From contig JANWUX010000003.1 in the NCBI GenBank assembly GCA_025057905.1, positions 28,488-92,487 of the forward strand: DNA of 64,000 nucleotides, read 5' to 3'. The translations under genes and the position numbers were made by a program. Of this stretch, positions 41,068 to 50,692 are shown in pieces. The DNA is from Patescibacteria group bacterium (GTDB taxonomy: Bacteria; Patescibacteriota; Microgenomatia; UBA1406; GWC2-37-13). The notes beneath the pieces were generated by a model. The model was not told the origin of the DNA, ran no database searches, and saw only the letters and a list, made by a program, of their open reading frames with translations. The stretch's first letter is position 1. Each line of letters begins with the position of its first letter.

Positions 41068-42477
41068 CTAATTTTTCCAAGAATTCCAGTCAGTGGTTTG
41101 CTCAAATACCCAGCCAGCTTGCAGAATTTTTTCCTCTTGGAAGTAGTTTCCCATAATATTTAGACCAAGGTAGAGATTAGTTTTTTCATCAAGAAACATC
41201 GGGATTGACAAACCGCAGATACCAGCAAGGGAAGATGGTTCAACTAACATATCCTGTAGTTCACCAAACATGGGATTATTTGCCGAGGAACCCAGCGGTA
41301 AGGCAAATGATGGTGAGGCGGGAGAGATCAGTAGATCATACTTGGAAAAGAGTTGCTTGAAATTTTCGACATAAAGACGCCTGACTTTTTGAGCCAGCAA
41401 ATAGTACTTTTCAGCGTAGCCCTTAGAGAGGATAAAGGTTCCAAGGATAATTCGATTCTTAGCTTCGTGACCAAAAAATTCTCTTGATTGCCCATATCTA
41501 ATCCCATCATACCGGGCCAGATTACTGGAAACCTCGGCCCTTTGAACAATGGTGTAGACACTAATGGCGTACTCGTGAGTTAAAATCCTGTTTTTTTGGA
41601 GCTGAGTGGAAGTTTTTATAATCTCGACTTCGGCTCCAAGACATTCAAAAATCTTGCCTGCTTTCAAAGTGGCTTTGGCCGCCAAGGTTTGTGACAGTTG
41701 AGGATGATCGATGTAGCAAATCCCGATCTTAAAATTTTTTACACCTTTTTTTAGGTTTTTTTGGTAGTCCGGGACTGGATGAGAAGAGGTTGTGGCATCA
41801 AAATTATCTTTACCGGCAATTAGCTGAAGGAGAATGGCACTGTCCTCGACGGTTTTAGTGATCGGTCCGGGGCAGTCAAGCGATGAACCCATGGCAATAA
41901 TACCGTAGCGACTGACTCGACCGTAAGTTGGTTTGAGACCAACTACTCCGCACCAAGCAGCTGGCTGTCGGATAGAGCCGGCGGTTTCGGTTCCTAGCGA
42001 GGCGATCGCCATATCGGCGGCTACGGCTGCGGCTGACCCACCCGAGGACCCGCCGGGAGAGTATTGAGGATTTCGGGGATTTTTGGTTGGACCAAAGTCA
42101 GAAGTTTCCGTTGATGAGCCATGGGCCCAAGCATCAAGATTGGTTTTACCAAAGACCACACCACCCGCCTCTTTAATTCTTTTAGTAACCGTGGCTTCGT
42201 ACTGAGGCCAATAATTTCGAAGAATGTTTGAGCTTGCGGTCGCTGGCAAGCCTAGGGTTAAAATATTATCTTTGACGGCAATTGGCAACCCTCGAAGGGG
42301 TTTGTCTTTTTTTGTTTGGGCCTCACTGAAGGAGTTTTTGTTTACTGATAAGTAGATATTGTATTGGTTATTTTCTTGACTATATTTTTCAAATAGATCT
42401 TGATAAATTTCTTTCAGTGAGATTTCTTTATTGTCAAGAAGCTCAATTGCTTTTTTAAGAGTTAAACGAAGACCCAT
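41068..42477 (-). CDS. gatA: Aspartyl/glutamyl-tRNA amidotransferase subunit A
   Basis: Subunit A frees ammonia from glutamine. The 469-residue protein has the amidase signature with its Ser-cis-Ser-Lys triad: GLPIAVKDNI (Lys near residue 67), SPGGSSGGSAAAVAADMAIA and LGTETAGSIRQPAAWCGVVG. Further on, GLKPTYGRVSRYGIIAMGSS is conserved in GatA. Frame intact; start chosen at MGLRLTLKKA. Confidence 0.95.
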   Translation of the reverse strand: MGLRLTLKKAIELLDNKEISLKEIYQDLFEKYSQENNQYNIYLSVNKNSFSEAQTKKDKPLRGLPIAVKDNILTLGLPATASSNILRNYWPQYEATVTKRIKEAGGVVFGKTNLDAWAHGSSTETSDFGPTKNPRNPQYSPGGSSGGSAAAVAADMAIASLGTETAGSIRQPAAWCGVVGLKPTYGRVSRYGIIAMGSSLDCPGPITKTVEDSAILLQLIAGKDNFDATTSSHPVPDYQKNLKKGVKNFKIGICYIDHPQLSQTLAAKATLKAGKIFECLGAEVEIIKTSTQLQKNRILTHEYAISVYTIVQRAEVSSNLARYDGIRYGQSREFFGHEAKNRIILGTFILSKGYAEKYYLLAQKVRRLYVENFKQLFSKYDLLISPASPSFALPLGSSANNPMFGELQDMLVEPSSLAGICGLSIPMFLDEKTNLYLGLNIMGNYFQEEKILQAGWVFEQTTDWNSWKN

Positions 42478-42488
42478 ACTTAGTCATC

Positions 42489-42785
42489 TCAGTCCTCCTC
42501 CAAGATTTGATCAACAACAAAGTACCCTTGATAAGTTTTTTTTGCCTGAGAGAGAGCTTCATGGGAAAGAGTTCTATCTTTCTCAACTTTATCTTCTCTG
42601 AAAACATTCTCTAACTGAGTTGTCTGATAGATTGGCTCGATGTTATTAACTTCAATTCCAAGAAGCCCATTTATTGTTTGAATTGTTTGAAAAAAACCTT
42701 TGGTTAAATTCGGTTCTTCATCTTTAGAAAGATTAAGTCGAGCCAGCAGAGCGATTTTTTTGACCAGTTTTTCATTAATTTTCAT
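42489..42785 (-). CDS. gatC: Aspartyl/glutamyl-tRNA amidotransferase subunit C
   Basis: A 98-residue small subunit that wraps around GatA and GatB. It has KLVKKIALLARLNLSKDEEP, then a middle segment and DKVEKDRTLSHEALSQAKKT, matching the family pattern (KxAxLARLxLxxxE ... ReDxVxxxLxxexaL). It starts the gatCAB operon. The ATG follows an exact TATAAT by 8 bases on the minus strand. Confidence 0.92.
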   Translation of the reverse strand: MKINEKLVKKIALLARLNLSKDEEPNLTKGFFQTIQTINGLLGIEVNNIEPIYQTTQLENVFREDKVEKDRTLSHEALSQAKKTYQGYFVVDQILEED

Positions 42786-42793
42786 AAGTGAAA

Positions 42794-42821
42794 ATTATAG
42801 CACAATCGACTATAGTAACAA
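42794..42821 (-). promoter_or_regulatory. gatC promoter, leaderless type
   Basis: On the minus strand TTGTTA and, after 16 bases, the exact TATAAT (42799-42794), which ends 8 bases before the gatC ATG at 42785. One of the best examples of a close -10 element in the window. Confidence 0.7.
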
Positions 42822-42829
42822 AAATCCTT

Positions 42830-44491
42830 TCAGCGAGTCTTTTCGAAATATTCGGTTAAAATCTCTTTGGCAACTGGACCAGCCACATCTGATCCCTGGC
42901 CGCCTTCTTCAACCAAGACAGTGACAATAATTTCTGGATTATCAAAAGGAGCAAAGACGGTGATCCAGGCATGAGGTTTCTGGTCTTTTCCGGATGACTC
43001 AGCTGTTCCAGTCTTGCAACCGGCAGTTATTCTTTTTAATTCCCCCTCGGAGTCTTTTATTTTGAACTCAAAAAAAGGCCAGCCAGTGCCCCCAGGCAGG
43101 CAAGCCTCCTTCATTCCTCTTTTAATTATTTCTAGGTTTTTTTTGACAATTGGGAGTTTCTGACAGCTAGGTTTTTGGTTTTTCAGGAGCAACGGCTGAC
43201 AGTAGTAACCATTATTGGCAAAGACGGCAGAAGAGTAATTTATCTGAATTGGTGTTGCTAGAAGGTATCCTTGACCAATTGAGAGATTAAAAGTATCGCC
43301 ATCGTACCACTTTTCTTTTAAGACCGTTTCTTTCCAAAATTCAGTAGGGATTAGTCCTTCAGATTCTTCCAGCCCGATATTTGTCTTTTTTCCAAGTCCT
43401 AATCTCTCTGCCCAGATTTTGATCTTCGCTGGGCCGATCTTTTCGCTGGCAAGATAAAAAAAGATATCATTGGATCTTTTGATTGCTTTAACAATATCAA
43501 CCAAGCCATCGGTTTTGCCATATTGAAGAAAAAACCAGTTTCCAAAGGTCAGATTGCCACGGGTAATTATTCCCTTGTCTTCGAAAGTCGTTTTTTCATT
43601 AATGGCTTTTTCCTCAAGGCCGGCAATCCCGACAATCATCTTAAAAACCGAGCCGGGTGGATAATTTCCTTGAAGTGCCCGGTTGAGGAGTGGCTGATCT
43701 TCGTTTTGAAGATAATTCTTAATCTTCTTAATTTGGCTGTCTTCGAAATCTTGGGAACTAAATGTAGGTGAGGAAACAAGGGCAAGAACTTCACCAGTTT
43801 GAGGAATTGAGGCAATAACAGCGGCTTTTTTTTCCTTAACAAGCTCAAACACTTTTCTCTGAAGCTGAATATCGATCGTCAGTTGAAGTCTTTTTCCTGG
43901 CGTGGGAGAAATAATACCTAAGGTTCTCAGGAAGTTTCCTGAAGCATCGGTCTCAATTAATTTCTTTCCCGGAATCCCTCTCAAATCACAGTCAAAAAGA
44001 TTTTCGATTCCTTTTTTGCCAACTTTGTCTCCGGGAAAGAGCTTAGTCAAACAAAGGTCATTTTTGAGGTCATTTTCACCAGCAAGCTGTCGATAACCGA
44101 GAAGATGAGCAGTTTCTTGAGGGTAGTAATACACTCTTCGAGAAAAGAACCGCTCTTGATCTTTTTTTGGTATTTTTAATCTTGAGATATCAATTTTCTC
44201 GTTTCGAGCCAGAGTCAGTCCTTGTCGATCAACAATCTCACCCCTTTCTGGTTCAATGATTAGTTCTCTGATCCGATTTTTTTGGGCAAGTTCCTGGTAA
44301 TAACTACCTTTGACAATTGTTAACTGGAACAACCGAGCTATTAAAAAGAGAGAAAAAAAAGTCATAAACAGAAAAAAGAGGAAAAAGCTAAACTGATTTA
44401 TTTTTCTAAGTTCAAAATCAGCTACTGGTCGACTCGGTTTTTCCGTGGAGAAGTAATTGAGAGATTTTTTTTTAGGAAACAAAGTAGCCAT
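42830..44491 (-). CDS. mrdA: Penicillin-binding protein 2 (MrdA-like transpeptidase)
   Basis: Cross-links peptidoglycan during elongation. From the ATG at 44491 (MATLFPKKK) the product has a membrane helix at about 38-60, a dimerisation-like domain with IEPERGEIVDRQGLTLARNE, then the transpeptidase domain: NYPPGSVFKMIVGIAGLEEK (SxxK, with the nucleophilic Ser), KRSNDIFFYLA (SxN) and CKTGTAESSGK (KTG). AGCKTG fits PBP2 more than PBP3. The 5' end is 36 bases shorter than the longest frame; the extra residues are hydrophobic and overlap the upstream gene. Neighbours are glycan genes rather than the usual mreBCD-rodA. Confidence 0.92.
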   Translation of the reverse strand: MATLFPKKKSLNYFSTEKPSRPVADFELRKINQFSFFLFFLFMTFFSLFLIARLFQLTIVKGSYYQELAQKNRIRELIIEPERGEIVDRQGLTLARNEKIDISRLKIPKKDQERFFSRRVYYYPQETAHLLGYRQLAGENDLKNDLCLTKLFPGDKVGKKGIENLFDCDLRGIPGKKLIETDASGNFLRTLGIISPTPGKRLQLTIDIQLQRKVFELVKEKKAAVIASIPQTGEVLALVSSPTFSSQDFEDSQIKKIKNYLQNEDQPLLNRALQGNYPPGSVFKMIVGIAGLEEKAINEKTTFEDKGIITRGNLTFGNWFFLQYGKTDGLVDIVKAIKRSNDIFFYLASEKIGPAKIKIWAERLGLGKKTNIGLEESEGLIPTEFWKETVLKEKWYDGDTFNLSIGQGYLLATPIQINYSSAVFANNGYYCQPLLLKNQKPSCQKLPIVKKNLEIIKRGMKEACLPGGTGWPFFEFKIKDSEGELKRITAGCKTGTAESSGKDQKPHAWITVFAPFDNPEIIVTVLVEEGGQGSDVAGPVAKEILTEYFEKTR

Positions 44492-45620
44492 GACTGAAAA
44501 AAACCAAAAAAAGAAGATGAAAAACAAAGAAAATCAACCAGATGATTTTTTTTAAAAGCTTGTTTTTCAAGTTTGACAGATAAACAAAAGCTGATAAAGA
44601 AAACAGACTGTAGCGAGGGATTGCCGAAAGGGTACCGGTAAGAGTTGGCACAACCAGATTGACCCAGGAGAAAAGATTCATAGCTAAAAGATCCTTATTT
44701 TTAAAGGCAATAATTTTTTTTCGAAACACAACAAGATTTTTTAAATCAAGCAACAAAATAAAAAAGAAAAGGACGAAAATGGCAAATTCAAAAGCTGCTA
44801 GGAAATACTCGTAATTCATCTTGGCGGTGAAAAAAATTTTAAGATAGCGCCAGATAACTTGAGGAAGAAGAATTAAAGACTCAGTTGATCGGCCAAATGC
44901 TGATTGGGCACTAAAAAACATCAAGGGATTGCCGGTTGTCTGGCAAAGGTAAAACGAGTAACTAAGAAGACCAAAAACTGGCGAAAGAGTAAGGAAATAA
45001 ATAAGAGAGAATCCTTTATTAGGAAATTCTTTTTTCCTTTCAAGAAAATGAATTATCCAAAAAATCACCAAAAATAGCCCAATCAGTCGATTTAGCGACG
45101 CCAGAAAGGAAAAAAGACCAACCAGCCAGTAGTTTTGTTTCCTTAAAAAATAAAGAGAGCCGGCCAAGAGAAAAAAAAAGACCCCCTCGGTGTAAACTGT
45201 ACCAAAAAAAAAGGAGGTTGGAAAGACTAAAAAAGTGATCATGATTTCAAAAAGATTTTTTCTTTGATTTCTAAAAATATTATTAAGATAGCCCAAAAAG
45301 AAGAACCAACTAAGGAGAAAAAAAAGATTTGAGATAATAATGCCGGCGATCAGGGAGTTTTTGGTTAAATAAGTAAGAAGTCTTATTAGAATCGGGAAAA
45401 GAGGAAAAAAGGCTTGTTGATATTCATAATAGCCTTTTTCAGAGATGATTAAATAATGAACACCGTCAAAATAAGCCAGTTTTTTTAAAAAATCAGCCAC
45501 CGGATAGTTCTCCAGAATTTCCTGAAAGGGAATTGGTTTTTTGGGAAGAGCGCCCTCAAAAAAGATAAGAACCAAAAAATCAATCACTCTCCAGACCAAA
45601 AAAAGAAAAACTATCATCAT
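44472..45620 (-). CDS. PIG-V-like mannosyltransferase (GT-C fold)
   Basis: A membrane glycosyltransferase with about eight helices. From ATG 45620 (MMIVFLFL) it has AYFDGVHYLIISEKGYYEYQ, with the Asp typical of the first loop of GT-C enzymes, FFPLFPILIRLLTYL, GTVYTEGVFFFLLAGSLYFL and ASLNRLIGLFLV, matching the PIG-V (GPI mannosyltransferase) family found widely in bacteria. It should use a polyprenyl-phosphate sugar at the outer face. The longer frame from 45674 overlaps the upstream gene by 29 bases. Its stop overlaps the PBP2 start by 20 bases. Confidence 0.78.
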   Translation of the reverse strand: MMIVFLFLVWRVIDFLVLIFFEGALPKKPIPFQEILENYPVADFLKKLAYFDGVHYLIISEKGYYEYQQAFFPLFPILIRLLTYLTKNSLIAGIIISNLFFLLSWFFFLGYLNNIFRNQRKNLFEIMITFLVFPTSFFFGTVYTEGVFFFLLAGSLYFLRKQNYWLVGLFSFLASLNRLIGLFLVIFWIIHFLERKKEFPNKGFSLIYFLTLSPVFGLLSYSFYLCQTTGNPLMFFSAQSAFGRSTESLILLPQVIWRYLKIFFTAKMNYEYFLAAFEFAIFVLFFFILLLDLKNLVVFRKKIIAFKNKDLLAMNLFSWVNLVVPTLTGTLSAIPRYSLFSLSAFVYLSNLKNKLLKKIIWLIFFVFHLLFLVFFSHGYFVS

Positions 45621-45645
45621 CTTTCTTGGCACAAAGTTTAAGATC

Positions 45646-46428
45646 TTAAAACCTAGTGTAAAAGAAATCTCCAATTATTTGAGGGTAGGACTGAAATAGA
45701 GTAATCTTTTTGGTCACTCCGCTTCTGGTGGTGGCGGTTGAAACGATTCTTTTCCCTTGAGTAGGCAGATTAGAAGACGAACCTTCAAAATAAATCCGGC
45801 CGGAAGAAAAGAGATTTTTAATGATCATCAGTCGAGAATCGTTGCCAATGTCTGAACTTAGAATTATAAAAGAATGAGAGAATTGGTTATTTCCTGGACA
45901 GCCACCAAGAGGCACAATCCGATTTTCGATTCGCTGAGTATTGGCATCAACAACATATCTTTTTATGGAATTGTTTTTAAGGAGAGTTATCTCAAGGCCT
46001 TGAGAGGAAGAAAAACAAATTCTGATGTCTTGGGGAATTGAGGGAGAAAAGGTGTTTGTGGTTAAATTGTACTCGGCTAGGTAAAAAGTATAGCTTTCAT
46101 CGGCTTTTAGACTCGGAGTTAAGAAATTCCTTGAGGCACTATTGTCGATTTGGGCCTGACCGGTGAACTCATTGCCAAACCGAGTCAGAGGTGGGTCGCT
46201 AAAGCTTACCTGGGTTCGGGTGGCTTCTTTAAGAAGAACCTCAATAGCTGACTCAGCGGCGGCAAGGGCTTTCTGATTTTCTTCTTCAAGTTTAGTGATT
46301 TGAGTTTCTGTCGTTGATTGAAAGGCAAGGCTGAGGACAATTGTCATTACCGTCGCCAAAATCATAATGGCGATAAGGAGTATTTGACTTTTTATTTTGT
46401 GATTTTTTTTTAGTTTTCTTGACTCCAT
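45646..46428 (-). CDS. PilX-like minor pilin
   Basis: A 260-residue protein with a basic N-terminus and a hydrophobic helix (SQILLIAIMILATVMTIVLS), then QKALAAAESAIEVLL, the region in which PilX-type minor pilins have a conserved acidic/alanine helix. The rest is beta-rich with two Cys (CFSSS, GGCPGN) that could bond. No prepilin cleavage site of the GFTLIE form is seen, which is normal for PilX. It overlaps the upstream surface protein by 19 bases, so the two are coupled and probably co-assembled. Confidence 0.65.
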   Translation of the reverse strand: MESRKLKKNHKIKSQILLIAIMILATVMTIVLSLAFQSTTETQITKLEEENQKALAAAESAIEVLLKEATRTQVSFSDPPLTRFGNEFTGQAQIDNSASRNFLTPSLKADESYTFYLAEYNLTTNTFSPSIPQDIRICFSSSQGLEITLLKNNSIKRYVVDANTQRIENRIVPLGGCPGNNQFSHSFIILSSDIGNDSRLMIIKNLFSSGRIYFEGSSSNLPTQGKRIVSTATTRSGVTKKITLFQSYPQIIGDFFYTRF

Positions 46429-48161
46429 GAGTAAGAGATAATGGTCAAAAGTGGTAATAACTCAAGATATTTTTTTTCATCGAAGATTATAAAGATTGAA
46501 GGTTTAAGATTAGTTGCCTGGAGTTGTTTTCTTTGATTATTGAAAACGTTGTAAATAACTAAGTTGCCTCTAATTTTTAGTCCTTGATTTTCTGTTGAAC
46601 CACTCTGAAAGTTTCTGGAGATTAAGATAGAATTGATTTCGGTTGTGGAAGGAGCGACGGAGATAGTTTCAGTAGAAATCAAGGCGAGATTACTACCTGG
46701 AGGAGAAAAAGGGCCGTTAACGTTGATGTCAATATTACCGTTGACAAAGATGACAAGGGTTTTGTTTTGAAAATAGTTTTTATTAGTTTCATTAATCTGA
46801 ATGGAACTATCGAATAGAATAATTTTTTTATTTATTGGATTATTGTTTAGCTCAGAAAGGTTATTAAGTCTTTTGTAATCCTTTCCTATGAAATAACTTC
46901 TAAAAGACTCGAGACTGAAGGTAATCTCATTTGATGCTAAAGTTGTTCTCCATCTGTTTCTTGAGGATTCACCATCACCTAGATTTATTTCTCTTGCACT
47001 AACAATTCCTGGATCATATTGAAGATTTGAAGTGATAATAAAACGACTATTTGCATTATCCTCGCCATCATATGGTTCAATTGTTCCTTGAGGCGGCATA
47101 AGGTTTATTAAATTTTTATTTGTGTGGAAAGAGGCGTTTTTTAGTTTAACAAAGGGCACCCAGATACATCTGATGGAATCTATAAATTTTGCCTCGCCAA
47201 ATTGATTACAAACATTAACTGGACTAACCCAAAATTTGTAGTAAGCTCCAGGTTGAATATCAGTAAAAGTATAGGAGGTGTTTGTTGTTTCAGCACACTG
47301 ATCTCCCGGATTTAATCTATTACAATCTTCAGACCAAGAATTGGGATCTCTATCTAATCTCAAAGCATATCTTGAAGCGCCAGTTGCTGGCGACCAGTTT
47401 ATTGTTAAAGTTTTTTGAATGGGGTTACATGAGAAACTAGCCTCGGAGATCTGCCCATGCGTTGGACAACATCTAAAACTACTCCATGTTGCCTCTCCCA
47501 AACCATTACAGCTACTTATTGGATGGATCCAGAAATCATAATTTGAGCCTGGTTGAATGTTGAAAGTGTATGATGTACTCGTTATCTCGGCACATTGATC
47601 GCCCGGGTTTGGACTATTGCAATTTCCAGACCAACCGTTAGCAGTATTGTTCAGAAATAAAGCGTATCTCACCGCTCCATTTGATTGTGGCCAAGAAATT
47701 GTCACTGAGTTTCCAGCAGAACTGCAGGCGAAATTAACATTTGAAACTTTATACGGAGCTACACAATAATTGTAAGTATTACAGAAACATACATCATTTC
47801 CTCTGTCAGTGTTAACAATAAATCTTAATGAATGAAGACCCGGTTCACCTACATTAAATGTTGAACTATAGCCAAAATTACAATTCTGACCATTGTTGTA
47901 ACATAATTTTATTGGTAAAAGAGGAGGAGTATCATCTCTGAGTAACCCGACCCAATTCCAATTACCATAACAAGAATATCCATTTGCTCTGTTTATGTTT
48001 ACATTTATTTGAGTATTTGGGGAGTAACTGTTATTTGAATAAGATGGGGGATTGTCTAAGAAATACTCTATATTTCCGCAACCATAATGAATTCCAAAGA
48101 CTCTCCCGGAGGAAAAGAGATAAACAATGAAAAGAAGAAAAAATATTTTTTTTCTAAACAT
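46410..48161 (-). CDS. Secreted surface protein with two fibronectin-III-like repeats
   Basis: A 583-residue protein with a signal peptide (KKIFFLLFIVYLFSSGRVFG) and a Cys/Asn-rich N-terminal domain. Two repeats (about residues 137-231 and 237-330) follow, each with a fibronectin-III pattern and close matches: ISWPQSNGAVRYALFLNN and INWSPATGASRYALRLDR, NPGDQCAEITSTSYTF and NPGDQCAETTNTSYTF, NYDFWIHPIS and YYKFWVSPVN. The C-terminal part resembles the beta-helix-like region of pilus-linked proteins (FVNGNIDINVNGPF). A likely role is as a pilus tip or adhesin, given the PilX-like neighbour; that is inference. Confidence 0.65.
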   Translation of the reverse strand: MFRKKIFFLLFIVYLFSSGRVFGIHYGCGNIEYFLDNPPSYSNNSYSPNTQINVNINRANGYSCYGNWNWVGLLRDDTPPLLPIKLCYNNGQNCNFGYSSTFNVGEPGLHSLRFIVNTDRGNDVCFCNTYNYCVAPYKVSNVNFACSSAGNSVTISWPQSNGAVRYALFLNNTANGWSGNCNSPNPGDQCAEITSTSYTFNIQPGSNYDFWIHPISSCNGLGEATWSSFRCCPTHGQISEASFSCNPIQKTLTINWSPATGASRYALRLDRDPNSWSEDCNRLNPGDQCAETTNTSYTFTDIQPGAYYKFWVSPVNVCNQFGEAKFIDSIRCIWVPFVKLKNASFHTNKNLINLMPPQGTIEPYDGEDNANSRFIITSNLQYDPGIVSAREINLGDGESSRNRWRTTLASNEITFSLESFRSYFIGKDYKRLNNLSELNNNPINKKIILFDSSIQINETNKNYFQNKTLVIFVNGNIDINVNGPFSPPGSNLALISTETISVAPSTTEINSILISRNFQSGSTENQGLKIRGNLVIYNVFNNQRKQLQATNLKPSIFIIFDEKKYLELLPLLTIISYSWSQEN

Positions 48162-48197
48162 AAAAGATTTATACTATATTCTCGATTTTAGAACAAA
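48161..48197. promoter_or_regulatory. Divergent promoter region of two envelope genes
   Basis: The 35-base gap between two start codons holds TTGTTC-17-TATAAA for the minus gene, with TATAAA only 6 bases before its ATG, and a TATATT for the + gene. Both messages would be nearly leaderless, and the elements overlap, so the two genes may compete for polymerase. Confidence 0.45.
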
Positions 48198-50689
48198 TGA
48201 TTCTTTTTATAAAGAGATTTATCCCTAGGAACATTTTTTTCGTTCTTTTTACTCTAATATTTTTGATTAGTGGTTTATTGTTTTTGCCGATTAATCCTTT
48301 ACTACTCTTTCTTGGGTTTTATTTTCTTTATCAAGTAGTCTCTTTTTTTAAAGATTCATCACTTTATTTTCCTCATCAAGTTATTTTCTTTTTAGCTCTA
48401 TTTTTACTTTTCATAACAGCATCTTTCATCTTTTCCGTTGACAAAATTAATAGTTTTCAATACTTCCTTGCTTACTTGCTGATCCCTTTCTTTTTTGTTT
48501 TTGGTTCAAAAGAGAGAGTTAAAATCCAGAGAGGTCTCAATTTTTTCTTTATCTTTACTGGCTTTGTTTTTATTATCTTCTCAATTTTTTATCCAATTTT
48601 AAGATTTAAATTCTTTTCTCCCTACTTACAACTCATTCACCCTTACTACCAAAATCACAATCACTTGGGAGATTTTTTAGGATTGGCGATGATTTATTTT
48701 ATTTTTCTCCTTTTTCGAAGGCAGTGGTTACTGTTTAATTCAATCACTTTTCTTATTTTTTTTGTTTTTTTCTTGATTTCCTTTTCTAAGAGCGCTTATC
48801 TATCTTTTATCCTTGTTTTTTTGATTTTGAGCTTATTTAAAAAACCATCTTCAAAAATTTATCTTCTGTTTTTTATTTGTGGAATATTCGTCTCTGTAGG
48901 ATTTCTTCTGATATCATCAAAAACCATTGTTAATCTTTTTAATCAACAATATAGTTTGTCGATTTTTGGAAAGGAATTTGAAGCACGGCCGATAACTTCC
49001 CAAAGATTAAATTATTACACCCAAGCCCTTCAAGGTTTTCTTGATCGCCCCTTTTTTGGGTGGGGAATGAATAACTTCGTTTATGTTTCTAGGAAACATG
49101 CTGATCTTGAAAAAAATCAGGTGACTACTTCCTTGGGTTTTATCTTTAATTTATTATCAGAAATTGGTTTTTTCGGATTATTATTTTTTCTTGGATTTAT
49201 TTTTTCATGTTTGAGTTTATCGAAAGACAAAAAGAATAACCCATTTTTTTTCTTGAGTTTCTATCTTTTTTTTAATTTTTTTTCTGATTATACCTATCTA
49301 ATCTTGCCGTTATTTTTTCTTTTTTTTACCTTTCTTGGTGCGTCCGTGTCATTCAAGAGCGAAATTGACTATTTAACTGCAAGAACTTTGTTTAATTCTT
49401 TTTATCTTTGTACAGGAGTGTTTATTTTGATTGTCCTCAACCTTTATCTTTTTTCTCAGATTGCTTTTTTTTCTAAAATAAACCATCCTTTGATGTCGAT
49501 GTTTTCTTTTAGCCACGACGTGTTCAAAAGTTCGATTGAAGATCTAATTTCTCAGGAAGAAGGAGAGTTTTCGAAAGATATTAAAGATTTGATTGGTATT
49601 TATTCTCAAATAGGCAACTACTCTCTTGAAAAGAATCAATTTTTAGTTAACCTTGCTTCTCAATCAGAAATGAGTGAAGAAAATAAGAGATTTATACTCG
49701 AAAAAACTCAGGATTTTCTTAAGGATCAAAAACTTATCTATTTGCCTTTTTCTTTTATAAAAAATGTCTATAAGCTCAAAGAGGAAGTTGAGGGGAAAAA
49801 CAGGGCTCAGGAATTTTTTGCTGAATATTATAGTCAAATCGGTTCTTCAAAAAATTTTGAGGTTAAAATTTTTCGAGAAAACATTCGTCAGTTTTGTCTT
49901 CAGATGGAACTACCTTTTTGTCAAAATCTATATTTCTCCCTACCGGCCCCTAATGCTAGAGAGGAATTTTCTTTTGGAAATAGAAAAATCGTCTATAGAT
50001 TCAATCGTGAAGGTTTTAATGATTTAAAAAATTACTCAATAAATAAACCTGAAGGTGTTTACAGAATTGTCGTTATCGGTGATGCTTCTGGTTTTGGTTT
50101 TATGGTTGATACCAGAGACAACTGGACTGAAATTTTAGAAAGAAGACTTAATCAGTTGGGGAGGAAAGTAGAGGTGATTAATCTTTCTTATCATGGTTTT
50201 GATCTTATTTATTCCGTCGAAAGATTTTTTCTTCAGGGTAGAAAATATAAACCTGACTTACTGATTATTATCCACAATAATTTCTATCTAATCAATGAAT
50301 TTTTTATTCCTGTTTACGAAAAATATCGTTACCTTGAACAAGAGAATGATTTGAAAAAAAAATTCAATAAAGAAGGGAAATATTTTCCTTCCTGGGAAAT
50401 AGCCTGGAAAGAATACTCAAAAACAATAAATGAGGCAAAAATTTACGAAAAACAAAAAAAAAGCTTGGATAGACTTTTTTCCTTTTTTAAAGGAAAAATT
50501 ATACTTGTAAGCCTCCATGATATTCCTAGTTTTTTTATTGATGAAAATAGGCTTGAAACTCTTGAGGTCTTGGAAATTGCTCGAAATAATCTATACTATT
50601 CTGATGGCGTCTTGACTCAAGAAGGACATAAGATAATTACTAAGGAGATCTTCTCTAGAATTTTGAAATTTAAGAATAAAATTCAGTGA
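48197..50689 (+). CDS. Wzy-like polymerase fused to an SGNH-like domain
   Basis: An 830-residue protein in two parts. Residues 1-420 have about ten membrane helices and the O-antigen polymerase/ligase loop (QRLNYYTQALQGFLDRPFFG, WGMNNFVYVS). A helical linker follows. The C-terminal part (about 625-825) looks like an SGNH/GDSL hydrolase: YRIVVIGDASGFGFMVDTRD, then VEVINLSYHGFDLIYSVERF, DLLIIIHNNF and SDGVLTQEGHKII. The usual GDSxxxG nucleophile position reads GDA, and the DxxH motif lacks its His, so hydrolysis is doubtful. Members of this family often O-acetylate or deacetylate glycans. The fusion would join polymerisation and a glycan-binding or tailoring part. Confidence 0.72.
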   Translation: MILFIKRFIPRNIFFVLFTLIFLISGLLFLPINPLLLFLGFYFLYQVVSFFKDSSLYFPHQVIFFLALFLLFITASFIFSVDKINSFQYFLAYLLIPFFFVFGSKERVKIQRGLNFFFIFTGFVFIIFSIFYPILRFKFFSPYLQLIHPYYQNHNHLGDFLGLAMIYFIFLLFRRQWLLFNSITFLIFFVFFLISFSKSAYLSFILVFLILSLFKKPSSKIYLLFFICGIFVSVGFLLISSKTIVNLFNQQYSLSIFGKEFEARPITSQRLNYYTQALQGFLDRPFFGWGMNNFVYVSRKHADLEKNQVTTSLGFIFNLLSEIGFFGLLFFLGFIFSCLSLSKDKKNNPFFFLSFYLFFNFFSDYTYLILPLFFLFFTFLGASVSFKSEIDYLTARTLFNSFYLCTGVFILIVLNLYLFSQIAFFSKINHPLMSMFSFSHDVFKSSIEDLISQEEGEFSKDIKDLIGIYSQIGNYSLEKNQFLVNLASQSEMSEENKRFILEKTQDFLKDQKLIYLPFSFIKNVYKLKEEVEGKNRAQEFFAEYYSQIGSSKNFEVKIFRENIRQFCLQMELPFCQNLYFSLPAPNAREEFSFGNRKIVYRFNREGFNDLKNYSINKPEGVYRIVVIGDASGFGFMVDTRDNWTEILERRLNQLGRKVEVINLSYHGFDLIYSVERFFLQGRKYKPDLLIIIHNNFYLINEFFIPVYEKYRYLEQENDLKKKFNKEGKYFPSWEIAWKEYSKTINEAKIYEKQKKSLDRLFSFFKGKIILVSLHDIPSFFIDENRLETLEVLEIARNNLYYSDGVLTQEGHKIITKEIFSRILKFKNKIQ

Positions 50690-50692
50690 TTA

